Source of the DNA: an uncultured Chloroflexales bacterium
Lineage (GTDB): Bacteria > Chloroflexota > Chloroflexia > Chloroflexales > Chloroflexaceae
Direction of reading: 5' to 3'
DNA: 64,000 bases
NCBI GenBank assembly: GCA_937918935.1
Contig: CAKZSI010000008.1
Location: 206,171 to 270,170, forward strand
Under the pieces are notes generated by a model. That model had not been told where the DNA came from, did no database searches, and was given only the letters and a program-made list of their open reading frames with translations. This document shows, one piece after another, positions 1-8,226 of this stretch (its first letter is position 1; each line of letters begins with the position of its first letter). The position numbers were made by a program, and so were the translations under genes.

Positions 1-676
1 GCGCCCCGAACATGCCGCGGGTCTCCGGCGTCAGCGGCGCGCTCACCACGATGAAGTCGCTCTCGCGCAACAGGTCGTCGAAGGGCCGGTACACCGCCCC
101 GGTCGCGGCCTCCAACTCCGGGGCCGGGTGGCGGTTGTGGTAGAGCAGGCGCATGGCAAAGCCCCCGCCCCGGCGCAGCACCGCCCCACCGATGCGCCCG
201 GCGCCAACCACGCCCAGCGTCGCGCCATACACATCAACTCCCACCATCTGCAGGGGATGCCAGGGTCCCCACGCGCCAGTTTCGATCATGCGCTGGCCCT
301 CGACGATGCGCCGGGCCGCGGCGAGCATCAGCGCCCAGGCCAGGTCGGCGGTAGTCTCGGTCAGCACGTCGGGGGTGTTGGTCACCAGCACGCCCCGGGC
401 GGTGCAGGCCGCCACGTCAATGTTGTCGTAGCCCACGGCCATGTTCGCCACCACCCGCAGCCGCGGCGCGGCAGCGAGTACCTCGGCGTCCACCCGATCC
501 GTAAGCAGGCTGAGCAGACCCTCGGCGTCGGCCACCCCGCGCAGCAACTCGGCCCGTGGAACGGGGCGCTCCAACTCGTCCCAGAGGCTGACCTGGCAGG
601 TCTCCTCCAGGAGGCGCATGGCCGCCGCCGGCAAGCGCCGGGTAACGTAGACGGCTGGACGGGGGAGTGGGATCAT
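1..676 (-). CDS. D-2-hydroxyacid dehydrogenase (glyoxylate/D-glycerate type), C-terminus cut by window edge
   Basis: About 225 N-terminal codons are present; the rest lies beyond base 1. The product should be a cytosolic NAD(P)H-dependent enzyme that reduces 2-keto acids such as glyoxylate or hydroxypyruvate. The N-terminal substrate-binding half contains VVANMAVGYDNIDV, typical of this family. It is followed by the Rossmann motif GVVGAGRIGGAV near residue 150 and the stretch SAPLTPETRGMFG near the cut. The ATG at 676 is the first residue of a well-aligned start (MIPLPRPAVYVTRRLP). It is read in the same direction as the lactate-utilisation genes upstream, but a 137-bp repeat lies between them, so it may be a separate unit. 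The exact substrate cannot be read from sequence. Confidence 0.88.
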   Translation of the reverse strand, partial: MIPLPRPAVYVTRRLPAAAMRLLEETCQVSLWDELERPVPRAELLRGVADAEGLLSLLTDRVDAEVLAAAPRLRVVANMAVGYDNIDVAACTARGVLVTNTPDVLTETTADLAWALMLAAARRIVEGQRMIETGAWGPWHPLQMVGVDVYGATLGVVGAGRIGGAVLRRGGGFAMRLLYHNRHPAPELEAATGAVYRPFDDLLRESDFIVVSAPLTPETRGMFGA

Positions 677-701
677 AGAATCCGGTTTTTACCAGATTAA
701 G

Positions 702-838
702 TAGTCTGTAAACAGAGTTTTTCGCTACACCTCTCCCCTGCCCCAGACCTCCCTGCCGAGGAGGGAGTCCGAATCCTCCCCCGGCGGGGGGAGGCTGGGA
801 GGGGGGCGAAAACGCCAGGAAATTTGCTTTACAGACTA
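702..838. mobile_element. 137-bp MITE-like element with 11-bp terminal inverted repeats
   Basis: The left end TAGTCTGTAAA (702-712) and right end TTTACAGACTA (828-838) are perfect inverted copies. The interior is GC-rich and non-coding and holds runs such as CCCCGGCGGGGGGAGG. A related right half occurs at about 17965-18025 with an imperfect end. No transposase lies inside. I see no clear target-site duplication. The element sits 26 bp upstream of the dehydrogenase start, so it may affect its promoter. Confidence 0.6.
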
Positions 839-891
839 TTACGCAGTGGTACAACCTTGCCGGTTGCAACCCCGCCGGCTTGCCCTGTATG

Positions 892-1581
892 CTACACCAC
901 CACCACGTGGACCTCAGGCGGGCCGTGGATGCCCAGCGAGAGGGTCATCTCGATGTCGGCGGTGCGTGACGGTCCGCTGATGAAGGTCAGGTGGCTGGTG
1001 GCGTCGAAGAGCGTCGCGCCGTGGCGCTCGCGCAACAGGGCCAGAGCCTCGCCCAGGCCGCGCACCAGTTGCGAGCGGCGCACCACCGCGATGTGGGCCG
1101 GAGCGAGAAGCGAGGCCAGACGGGGCCGCCCGGGGCCGTGGCGCAGCACCATGCTGCCGCTCTCGGCGATGGCGCAATCCACCCCCGACAAACAAACTGC
1201 AACCGGCTCCAGGGTTTGCAGGCGCTCCTTGCGGCCCGGGCCCTGAACATCGGCGTCGAGGAGGCTCACCCCGCGTTCGGCGAGCAGCGCGGGGAGACCG
1301 GGCAGGTCGATCTGTTCGAGATCCCAGGCGATCACCTGACGGGCGTTGCGTTCGTCCAGCAGGCGCCCGATGACCTCCAGGGCCTCCTCGCCATCGGCAA
1401 CCGGGTAGGCGCGCCCTTCGAGCTTCGCCAGCTCCTCACAAAACTGTGCCACCAGATCGGCGGCCGGCGGGTGGACGAAGGGCGGCGGGGCGTGGGGCGC
1501 GGAACGGGAGACCTCTTCCAGCCACGGGCGGTTGGAGGCCAGACTGGTGCGCAGGTTGGCGAGAATCTGATTGCGACTCAT
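892..1581 (-). CDS. lutC: Lactate utilization protein C (LUD domain)
   Basis: A 229-residue LUD-domain protein, the smallest subunit of the LutABC iron-sulfur system that oxidises L-lactate to pyruvate in the cytosol. Recognisable pieces are the N-terminal SRNQILANLR, the central GVSLLDADVQGPG, the conserved CLSGVDCAIAESGSMVL (GVxxADxxIAETGTxVL class) and the C-terminal FISGPSRTADIEMTLSLGIHGP. The start is the ATG at 1581; a TTG two codons earlier is less likely. It is last in the lut cluster and is separated from lutB by a Uma2-family gene. Confidence 0.93.
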   Translation of the reverse strand: MSRNQILANLRTSLASNRPWLEEVSRSAPHAPPPFVHPPAADLVAQFCEELAKLEGRAYPVADGEEALEVIGRLLDERNARQVIAWDLEQIDLPGLPALLAERGVSLLDADVQGPGRKERLQTLEPVAVCLSGVDCAIAESGSMVLRHGPGRPRLASLLAPAHIAVVRRSQLVRGLGEALALLRERHGATLFDATSHLTFISGPSRTADIEMTLSLGIHGPPEVHVVVV

Positions 1582-1610
1582 TGGCAATCCATTTGAATAG
1601 CCGGTTGGAG

Positions 1611-1629
1611 GGGGAAACCGGGTTTCCCC
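1611..1629. repeat. Palindrome, family P1 (GGGGAAACC-G-GGTTTCCCC)
   Basis: A perfect 9-1-9 palindrome between the lutC start and the Uma2 stop. It is one member of the family described in the findings. Inside an operon it would form an RNA hairpin in the intergenic mRNA. Confidence 0.8.
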
Positions 1630-1641
1630 CTCCCCTACGTC

Positions 1642-2226
1642 TCATCCTAAGATCGCGTCCACCGCAATCGAGAGGCCGGCAATAGCGTCGCAGGCGACGG
1701 TTTCCCCGCGGGTCCAGATCCGGCGTGTCCGGTACTGAGCGCCCACAGGCGTATGGCACTGCTCGATCTGCTGATGCTCCAGGTCAACGATCCAGACCTC
1801 GGCGATGCCTGATTCGGCGTAGCGCGGCACCTTGCGGTCACAGTCAAAAACCAGGGTGGTATCGGCCACCTCGACCAGGAGCAAGACGTCGGCGGGGGTT
1901 GGGTGGGCCGCGGCATAGTAATCGGCGCGGTAGCGCAGCAGGGCGACATCGGGCTGCAACTCGCTATACTGGGAGAGGCGCACGGGGTTCTGAATGCTCA
2001 CGATGTACTGCCCGGTCGTCGCGCCACTGAAGAGGGCATTGAGGCGCGACACGGTCGCCGCGTGCCGGGAACCGATCGGGCTCATCTGCATAATCTCCCC
2101 ATCCAGCAGTTCCAGCCGTTCATCGGGATGCAGCACCCCGGCCTCGACCATGCGGTAGTATTCGTCTACCGTAAAGCGGCGCCTGGCAGGAGCGACGAAT
2201 GGCGGCAAGGGAGAGGTTGCAACCAT
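1642..2226 (-). CDS. Uma2 family endonuclease-fold protein (DUF820)
   Basis: A 194-residue protein of the Uma2/DUF820 family, a PD-(D/E)XK-type nuclease fold found in many copies in Cyanobacteria and Chloroflexota and with no firmly known role. The family features are FTVDEYYRMVEAGVLHPDER, ERLELLDGEI, the paired acidic segment QPDVALLR and the core LLLVEVADTTLVFD...K with YAESGIAEVWIVD. The ATG at 2226 has GGAAGGAG upstream, which decides against an earlier TTG. It starts 18 bases after the lutB stop, so it is very probably co-transcribed with and nested within the lut operon. Confidence 0.9.
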   Translation of the reverse strand: MVATSPLPPFVAPARRRFTVDEYYRMVEAGVLHPDERLELLDGEIMQMSPIGSRHAATVSRLNALFSGATTGQYIVSIQNPVRLSQYSELQPDVALLRYRADYYAAAHPTPADVLLLVEVADTTLVFDCDRKVPRYAESGIAEVWIVDLEHQQIEQCHTPVGAQYRTRRIWTRGETVACDAIAGLSIAVDAILG

Positions 2227-2244
2227 TGGCAGGACTCCTTCCAA

Positions 2245-3666
2245 TCACCCGCTACGTCGCTGGCGTTCGCGTTCCTCCCACCACTCGCTGAAGGTCTGGG
2301 CGGGGAGGGAGGGGAAATCGCGCCCCCTGGTCCAGAGATGCAGGGGCGGGGGCAGGCGCCGGATCCTGCCCTTGCGTCGCAGCAGGCGCGCGCCGAGATG
2401 GGCGAATTTGCCACTGGCGCGGTAGAGGGCGGGATTGTTCATCATGGTAGCATAAGTCTGGATGGCGGTTTTCTCGATGGGGTGGAACTTGCCGGCCTTG
2501 ACCGCATCGGCGCGCAGGCGCAGCAGCAGGTCAGGGATGGCGATACGCACCGGGCAGACCTCCTGGCAGGCTCCGCAGAGCGAGGAGGCGTGGGGCAGAA
2601 GGTGGTTGTCGGGCAGATCGGGCTGGAGCAGGGGCGTCAGGATGGCGCCGATCGGGCCGGAGTAGACCCCGCCATAGGCGTGGCCGCCGATGCTCTGGTA
2701 GACCGGACAGGCGTTGAGGCAGGCCCCGCAGCGGATGCACATCAGCGCCTCGGCATATTGGCCACCGAGGATCTGCGAGCGGCCGTTGTCGAGCAGCACC
2801 AGATGAAACTCCTCGGGACCATCGGCCTCACCGGGGCGCGCCGGGCCGCTGATGATGCTGGTATAGACCGAGAGTTTCTGGCCGGTGGCCGAGCGGGCCA
2901 GCACCTGCAGCATGACCGCCAGGTCCTCGAGGCGCTCGACGATGCGCTCAATACCCATGATCGCCACATGGATGCGCGGCACGGTGGTAGTGAAGCGCGC
3001 ATTGCCCTCGTTCTCGACGATGACAACCGCCCCCTCATCGGCGACGCCAAAATTGACCCCGCTGATGCCCATATCGGCGCGCAGGAAGCGCTGGCGCAGG
3101 GCCTGGCGCGCGGCGCGGATCATCGGCGGCACCTCGGTGGTGGGAGGCATGCCGAGATGTTGCTCGAACAGCGCGCCGACCTGCTCGCGGGTTTTGTGGA
3201 TGGCAGGGGCGATAATATGCGAGGGCGTCTCACCGGCAATCTGGAGGATGTACTCGCCGAGGTCGGTCTCCACCACCTCGACCCCGGCCCGTTCGAGGGC
3301 CTCATTGAGATGGATCTCTTCGGAGGCCATGGACTTGGACTTGACGATCGAGCGCACGCCGCGGCTGCGGGCCAGCTCGGCGATGTAGCGTTTAGCCTCC
3401 TCGCCGTCACTGGCCCAGCAGACGTGCCCGCCGCGGTCCTCGACCCGTTCGGCGAGGCGCTCAAGCAGTTCATCGAGGCGGCTGAGGGCATAGGCGCGCA
3501 GCGCGCGAGCCTGGTCGCGCAGCCTGTCGGCGTCACTGAGGGCGCCGATGGCCCCGGCGCGGTTGCCGACGAAGCGCGTGGTGGCCCGGTCCAGGGCCGT
3601 GCGCAGGGTGGCATCGTGGAGGGCAGTGTCAACCCGATCGAAGAAGTGGAGGGTATGGGTGCTCAT
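2245..3666 (-). CDS. lutB: Lactate utilization protein B (LUD plus two 4Fe-4S sites)
   Basis: A 473-residue iron-sulfur electron-transfer subunit of the LutABC lactate oxidase. The N-terminal two-thirds is a LUD domain with VKSKSMASEEIHLN and ADEGAVVIVENEGNAR. Two ferredoxin-like clusters follow near residues 300 and 360: CIRCGACLNACPVY and CGACQEVCPVRI. The last 100 residues are a DUF3390-like tail (PPPLHLWTRGRDFP). The ATG at 3666 is chosen because the match to the family begins there; an in-frame upstream extension has no ribosome site. It lies 101 bases downstream of lutA. Confidence 0.95.
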   Translation of the reverse strand: MSTHTLHFFDRVDTALHDATLRTALDRATTRFVGNRAGAIGALSDADRLRDQARALRAYALSRLDELLERLAERVEDRGGHVCWASDGEEAKRYIAELARSRGVRSIVKSKSMASEEIHLNEALERAGVEVVETDLGEYILQIAGETPSHIIAPAIHKTREQVGALFEQHLGMPPTTEVPPMIRAARQALRQRFLRADMGISGVNFGVADEGAVVIVENEGNARFTTTVPRIHVAIMGIERIVERLEDLAVMLQVLARSATGQKLSVYTSIISGPARPGEADGPEEFHLVLLDNGRSQILGGQYAEALMCIRCGACLNACPVYQSIGGHAYGGVYSGPIGAILTPLLQPDLPDNHLLPHASSLCGACQEVCPVRIAIPDLLLRLRADAVKAGKFHPIEKTAIQTYATMMNNPALYRASGKFAHLGARLLRRKGRIRRLPPPLHLWTRGRDFPSLPAQTFSEWWEERERQRRSG

Positions 3667-3767
3667 AGCGTTGCACGTATCTTCTAGTGATCTGGCAAGC
3701 TGGCGGTAATGGGTGGTTTGTTGCGGGGCGGGCTTCACCCTCCCCTACCCCTTCCCACTCCGCAACC

Positions 3768-4523
3768 CTACACCGGTCGCACGTCCACCATATTGGCGAG
3801 CACCTCGGCGATGTGGCGGGCGCGGGTCGGGCTGCCGCGGCGCGACAGGCCGCCGGCGATCTGGGTCATGCACGAGGCGTCGCCGGTCACCAGCAGATCG
3901 GCCTCCGCGGCCTGAACATCGTGGAGCTTTCGTTCGAGCATCGCCTCGGAGATGGCGTACTGCTTGATGGCGAACAACCCGCCGAACCCGCAACAGGTCC
4001 CACCGTTGGGGAGGGGACGCACCTCCGCCTCGCGGACGTGCGCCAGCAGCGTGCGGGCCTGGCGCCCGACACCCAGGAAGCGCAGGCCGTGACAGGCATC
4101 GTGGTAGGTGATACGTCCGCGGTAATGAGCGCCTACATCGGTGACGCCGAGGACATCTACCAGGTACTCGGTGAGTTCGTAGGTCCGGGCAGCCAGTTCG
4201 GCGGCGGGGCCGGCGTAGGGGCTGTGAGCGAACAGTTCGGCGTAGAGGTGGCGGATCATCGCCGCGCACGAGCCAGAGGGCAGCACCACGTCGCCCTGGC
4301 CACGCAGTAACTCGATCGTGCGCCCGGCCACGGCGTAGGACTCGTCGCGGAATCCGGCGTTGAAGGCCATCTGGCCGCAGCAGGTCAGGCCACGGGGCAC
4401 GTGGATGGCAACCCCCTGCCGTTCGAGGATCTGCACCGTAGCCTTGCCAATTGCAGGGTAGAGCTGGTCCACGATGCAGGTGACGAACAGGGTGACCCGA
4501 CGTAGCCCGGCGGGGGTAGACAC
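3768..4523 (-). CDS. lutA: Lactate utilization protein A (CCG-domain Fe-S oxidoreductase)
   Basis: A 251-residue protein with two cysteine-rich CCG domains, the redox subunit of the LutABC complex. The two CCG motifs are LTCCGQMAFNAG and GGTCCGFGGLFA, with additional cysteines at LFVTCIVD, SGSCAAMI, YHDACHGLR and DASCM. The start is a GTG at 4523 preceded by AAGGAG. It is the first gene of the operon lutA-lutB-Uma2-lutC. The likely promoter is an extended -10 box near 4690, which gives a leader of about 160 bases. Confidence 0.95.
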   Translation of the reverse strand: MSTPAGLRRVTLFVTCIVDQLYPAIGKATVQILERQGVAIHVPRGLTCCGQMAFNAGFRDESYAVAGRTIELLRGQGDVVLPSGSCAAMIRHLYAELFAHSPYAGPAAELAARTYELTEYLVDVLGVTDVGAHYRGRITYHDACHGLRFLGVGRQARTLLAHVREAEVRPLPNGGTCCGFGGLFAIKQYAISEAMLERKLHDVQAAEADLLVTGDASCMTQIAGGLSRRGSPTRARHIAEVLANMVDVRPV

Positions 4524-4688
4524 GGTCCGACTCCTTCAGGCATGGTTCAGCGGCGGCGCTTCAGCGTCAGGAACGCGCCATCCCATCCAGGAAACAGTGC
4601 GGAAATGGGAAGCAATGGAAGCCACTTCCAGGCTATCGAGCCGGGCCGAAACATGCTTTAATGTTGGAAACGGGGAGGCGCAGATCCT

Positions 4689-4697
4689 ATTATAGCA
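4689..4697 (-). promoter_or_regulatory. Extended -10 promoter of the lut operon (TGCTATAAT)
   Basis: On the minus strand TGCTATAAT is a consensus extended -10 box. The -35 position is weak, as is common with extended -10 promoters. Transcription would start near 4682. The same TGCTA(T/C)AAT form occurs ahead of dnaE and the aspartase gene. Confidence 0.55.
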
Positions 4698-4802
4698 AAT
4701 CCGCTGCGTTTATGTGCATGAGGCAGGATCTCGAAGGGGAGGGTCCGGGAGGGCTGCGCCCTCCCAGCAACCCTTCTTCTGCCGGCTGCCATCTGGAGGG
4801 GT

Positions 4803-4825
4803 GCGGGGAAACCTGGTTTCCTCGC
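4803..4825. repeat. Palindrome, family P1 with one mismatch
   Basis: GCGGGGAAACC-T-GGTTTCCTCGC forms long arms with a single mismatched pair. It adjoins a P2 hairpin, the usual composite arrangement in this window. Confidence 0.75.
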
Positions 4826-4920
4826 ACCCCTGCCTCAGGGGATGGTTTCGGGAGGACTGCGCCCTTCCAAAACCTCTCATGGGGATAGGCGTACACATAA
4901 AGCGGCGCCACGCCGCGATT

Positions 4921-5439
4921 CTAGGCGATGACGGGGGCGAAATGGGCGGCGATTTCGTGGCCAAAGCGACGGGCGCTGGCCGGGCCATCGGCGGTGATGA
5001 TGTTGCCGTCCATCACCACCCCTGGCCCGCAGTAGTGAGCGCCCACGTGTAGCAGGGTTTTCGCCTCGCTCGCCGACACCGTCGCATTGCGGCCGGTGAG
5101 CAGCCCGGCGTTGGCCAGCACCACCGGGGCCAGGCAAATGGCTGCCACCAGTTTGCCCCGTTCGTGCATCGCCCGCGCGATGCGCAGGGCCTGGGGATCG
5201 TGGTAGTAACGCTTCACGCCCAGCCCGCCCACGAACACGACCCCATCGAAGAGTTCGGGATCAACCTGCGCCAGGGTCAACGCTGGCATCACCCGCCCGC
5301 CGAGCATGCCGCTGCAGGGCCGGATGGTTGTGCTGGCCACCACCGTGCTGTGGCCGGCTCGCTCCAGTTCGGCCCGGGTTTCGAACAACTCTTCGTCACG
5401 AAATTGCTCGGGTGGGACGATCATCAGAATATGGGCCAT
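4921..5439 (-). CDS. DJ-1/PfpI family protein
   Basis: A 172-residue cytosolic protein of the DJ-1/PfpI superfamily, whose members include chaperone-like, deglycase-type and peptidase-type proteins. The nucleophile-elbow cysteine is in VAAICLAPVVLANAG, and the upstream acidic residue is in ILMIVPPEQFRDEELFE. The ATG at 5439 follows GAGGTGG and starts directly at MAHILMIVPP; an earlier in-frame start has no support. It is separated from the lut genes by repeats and is probably monocistronic. Which activity it has cannot be told from sequence. Confidence 0.88.
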   Translation of the reverse strand: MAHILMIVPPEQFRDEELFETRAELERAGHSTVVASTTIRPCSGMLGGRVMPALTLAQVDPELFDGVVFVGGLGVKRYYHDPQALRIARAMHERGKLVAAICLAPVVLANAGLLTGRNATVSASEAKTLLHVGAHYCGPGVVMDGNIITADGPASARRFGHEIAAHFAPVIA

Positions 5440-5806
5440 CGCGCCACCTCGCTTTCTCCAGGGCATAGGTAAGACCTGAACATTTCAGCCTGACCGTTGG
5501 TTTACCGTGCCTCATAACTGCTCCGTAGAGAGGAATCACCACCCCCCGCTTCGCGCGCCCGTAGCCCTCAGTGTACAACGCGCCGCGTTATCCGGGCGGA
5601 TCCAAACCGCTACCCTGGCGAACGGTTCGATCACCGGGAGGAGTTCGAGGGCAGTGGGAAAACCATGGGAGGGCATAACCCTCCCAGAACCTCCCGTCAG
5701 ACAGGGGCGTCTGCTCCTCACGCTCCCCCGCCGCGCTGCGCTCAGCGGGAGAGGGTGAGGAGCACAACCCCTCGTTATTCACACCAATCACACAAGGAGC
5801 TGCCTC
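5440..5806. other. Gene-free gap with P2 hairpin
   Basis: It contains TGGGAGGG-CATAA-CCCTCCCA (5666-5686) and a stretch ending in an AAGGAG ribosome site at 5794-5799 that belongs to the broken subtilase. Nothing else is recognised. Confidence 0.6.
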
Positions 5807-6870
5807 ATAACCACGACCGAGTTTCCGACCGAGATCCAGCCCGTCGAGCCGCCCGCGGTGGAGTTGGACAGCCCGCAGGTGCCGTTTCTGGTCGAGGTGG
5901 ACGAGTTCGTGCGCGCCAGCCGGGCGCGGCAGCGCTTCCAGGTCAGCGGCAAGGGACTGTGCGGCGCCGTGCTGGACACAGGGTGAACACCCAGCACGTT
6001 GACTTCGCCGGGCGCATCGTGGCGATGCGCAACTTCACGCCCGACCACAACGGCGACCCGAACAACGTGACCGACGGCAACGATCACGGCGCCAACGTCG
6101 CCGGCATCGTGCTGGCCGGCGGCGACCACATCGGCATAGCCCCCGAAGCCGGCGTCGCGCCGCTGAAGGTGCTGCGCAACAATGGTGGTAGCAGCTTCGC
6201 CCGGGTTGATCAGGCTCTCGACAGGGTGTTGCAGCACCACGCCGCCCACAAGATCAGCGCCGTGTGCATGCCGCTGGGCGACGGGGGCAACTACGTCAGC
6301 GATGCGCCCTTCGCCAACGACCCCCTGGCGCAGAAGATCATCGCCCTGCGCCAGGCCCTCGTGGCCGTGGTTGTCGCCGCGGGCAACGACTACTTCCGCC
6401 ACGAGAGCCGGCAGGGCATGGGCTACCCGGCGATCATCCGCCAGACGATCAGCGTCGGCGCGGTGTACGACGCGGAGTCCGGGGCCTTCAGCTACGGCAG
6501 CGGGGCCAGAGCCTTCTCGACGCGCGCCGGCCAGATCACCCCCTTCTCGCAGCGCCTGCACCAGAGCGTCAACCGCTACACGCGCACCGAGATCTTCGCC
6601 CCGGGCGCGCCGGTCACCTCCTCGGGCATCAACGGCCCCTACGGCGAGTCGATCCAGCACGGCACGAGCCAGGCCACCCCGGTAACAGTGGGGGTCATCC
6701 TGCTGCTGCAGGAGTTCTACCAGCGCTACGCGGGCGAACTGCCGACGATTGACCAGGTGACCACCTGGCTGCGCCGCGGCGGGGCACCCATCCGCGATGG
6801 CGACGACGAGGACGACAATGTGCAGCACACCAACCTGACCTTCCTGCGCCTGGGCGCGCTGACGATATGA
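5807..6870 (+). pseudogene. Subtilisin-like S8 serine protease, broken (no start codon, frameshift)
   Basis: The catalytic triad is readable. Asp is in GLCGAVLDTG, His in DGNDHGANVAGIV, the oxyanion Asn in VVVAAGNDYF and Ser in HGTSQATPVTVG. The N-terminal 60 codons, including the Asp, are in one frame and stop at a TGA right after VLDTG (5986). The rest continues in the next frame (VNTQHVDFAGRIV). One missing base restores the whole domain. In addition the codon at normal distance from AAGGAG (5794-5799) is ATA at 5807, where ATG would be expected. There is no signal peptide. Two independent lesions favour a pseudogene; an assembly error at the GGG run could explain the frameshift but not the ATA. 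Confidence 0.8.
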
Positions 6871-6872
6871 AG

Positions 6873-6897
6873 AATGGGGAAACCTGGTTTCCCCATT
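6873..6897. repeat. Palindrome, family P1, perfect 12-1-12
   Basis: AATGGGGAAACC-T-GGTTTCCCCATT starts three bases after the subtilase stop. It is the longest perfect member and may act as a hairpin at the end of both converging genes. Confidence 0.85.
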
Positions 6898-6933
6898 CCC
6901 CTGCCCGTGTGAGGCCCCGGCGTGTTGTCGTAG

Positions 6934-8226
6934 CTACCGTCGTTTGAGATTCAAGCTCTTCGGCAGATACACCAGGATGAACTCGTTATCATCGGGGGCC
7001 AGGCCTGGCCGCCGGCCCGCGCTGAAGGGGTAGTTGTTGTCATTGAGCACCAGCAGCGTGCGGCTATCCACCGGGTAGACGGCCTCAATCGTGACGAAGG
7101 GGAACTTGAAGATCGGGCCAAAGCCGAAGGCACCCTCCTCGGCACGGGTGATCTTGTTCCGGTCAGTAATCTGTAGCAGATCTACCAGCAGTTCCTTCTG
7201 CAGCAGGCCGCCCTCGCTCACCCGGTCGAGGCTCACCAGGTAGATGCGCTTGAAGCGCGCCTGGGGACCTTCCTCGCTGTCACGCTCGATGACCACGAAC
7301 TCGCGGTCATTTATCGCCGTCATGTCGCCGATGGCATGGTTGGGGGCCTCCATCGGGTAGAACCAGATCTGCTCGGTGTACCGCTTCGTCGCCAGGTCAA
7401 ACTCGCGGATGAGCAGACGGTTACGCACCGGGTCGTCGAAGAGCGGCCCTTCGAGCAGCGGGTAGAGGAACGTACCGCTGGTGTTGAGAGCCATGCCCTC
7501 GAAGCCGCGGCTGGTGGGCAGATTGGCGGCGGCGCGCCGCGCTTCAGGGGTGGGCAGGGCCACGAAGTCGGGGTGTTCGGGGGACTTCACCACATCAAGC
7601 CCGCGGGCGAAGGGGCGCAGCGCGGGGGGCACGGGCGTAGCGTAGGGCGGCTCCAGCAGGCGGCCCCGGGCATCGAGGTGCAGCAGGAAGGGACCAAACT
7701 CATCGCCGACCCAGAACGTGCCATCGGGCGTCTGGCAGAACGACTCGGGGTCAACATCTGTACCGGTGAGCACCCGGTCGCCATCGGCGTTGACAATAGG
7801 GAAGGGCGCGAGGCGGTTGGGATCGCTCATCTCGGTGTAGCCGACAACGCTAACGTTGCCGCGACTGAAATCAGACTTAAGTTCGTACCAGCGCAGTCGG
7901 TAATCAGGGCTGTTGCCCCTGGCGCCAAAACCGTTATCGGAGAGTCCGAGCCAGTTGCCGTTCCAGAGGGGTAGCACGGCGCTGAAGCCCTGCACTGGCT
8001 GCCGGGCAAAGGGCGGGCGTCGGCCATTCGCCGGTCCGATGGCAAAGCCCGAGGGCGGGCCGGCGGCGAAGGTGTCGGCGGGCAGCATGGCCCAGCCGCG
8101 CAACTCCACATAGGGGGCCGTCTGCGCCTGAGCGATGGGGGCGGCAGCGGGCAGGGCCGCCAGCGCCAGAAGAACCAGGACCACGGGCAGCAGCCACCGG
8201 CAATGGAACGCGATCCGCTGAAGCAT
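6934..8226 (-). CDS. Secreted esterase-like phytase-family protein
   Basis: A 430-residue protein of the 'esterase-like activity of phytase' family, a beta-propeller-type fold of uncertain substrate. The first 35 residues are a signal peptide: RW, a hydrophobic core PVVLVLLALAALPAA, and AQA before the likely cut. Family landmarks are NGNWLGLSDNGFGARGNS, DPESFCQTPDGTFWVGDEFG, PTSRGFEGMALNTSG and LVLNDNNYPFSAGR. The ATG at 8226 has AGGAGG in front. It converges on the dead subtilase. Export to the cell surface or medium is expected. Confidence 0.85.
   Translation of the reverse strand: MLQRIAFHCRWLLPVVLVLLALAALPAAAPIAQAQTAPYVELRGWAMLPADTFAAGPPSGFAIGPANGRRPPFARQPVQGFSAVLPLWNGNWLGLSDNGFGARGNSPDYRLRWYELKSDFSRGNVSVVGYTEMSDPNRLAPFPIVNADGDRVLTGTDVDPESFCQTPDGTFWVGDEFGPFLLHLDARGRLLEPPYATPVPPALRPFARGLDVVKSPEHPDFVALPTPEARRAAANLPTSRGFEGMALNTSGTFLYPLLEGPLFDDPVRNRLLIREFDLATKRYTEQIWFYPMEAPNHAIGDMTAINDREFVVIERDSEEGPQARFKRIYLVSLDRVSEGGLLQKELLVDLLQITDRNKITRAEEGAFGFGPIFKFPFVTIEAVYPVDSRTLLVLNDNNYPFSAGRRPGLAPDDNEFILVYLPKSLNLKRR

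Larger units (their letters stand above)
4524..4920. other. Gene-free gap made mostly of dispersed repeats
   Basis: The gap holds the lut promoter. It also holds a P2 hairpin (GGGAGGGC-TGC-GCCCTCCC, 4747-4765) and a P1 palindrome with one mismatch (4803-4825, GCGGGGAAACC-T-GGTTTCCTCGC). Nothing coding is visible. Confidence 0.7.

Noticed and set aside
1903..3687. 594-codon open frame on the plus strand opposite lutB and Uma2
   Set aside because: It is antisense to well-supported genes and has no family match or ribosome site. Long antisense frames are expected in GC-rich coding DNA.
4661..4911. Short frames encoding GKPGFP-like peptides in several gaps
   Set aside because: They are translations of the P1 palindrome; they have no ribosome sites and no conservation beyond the repeat.
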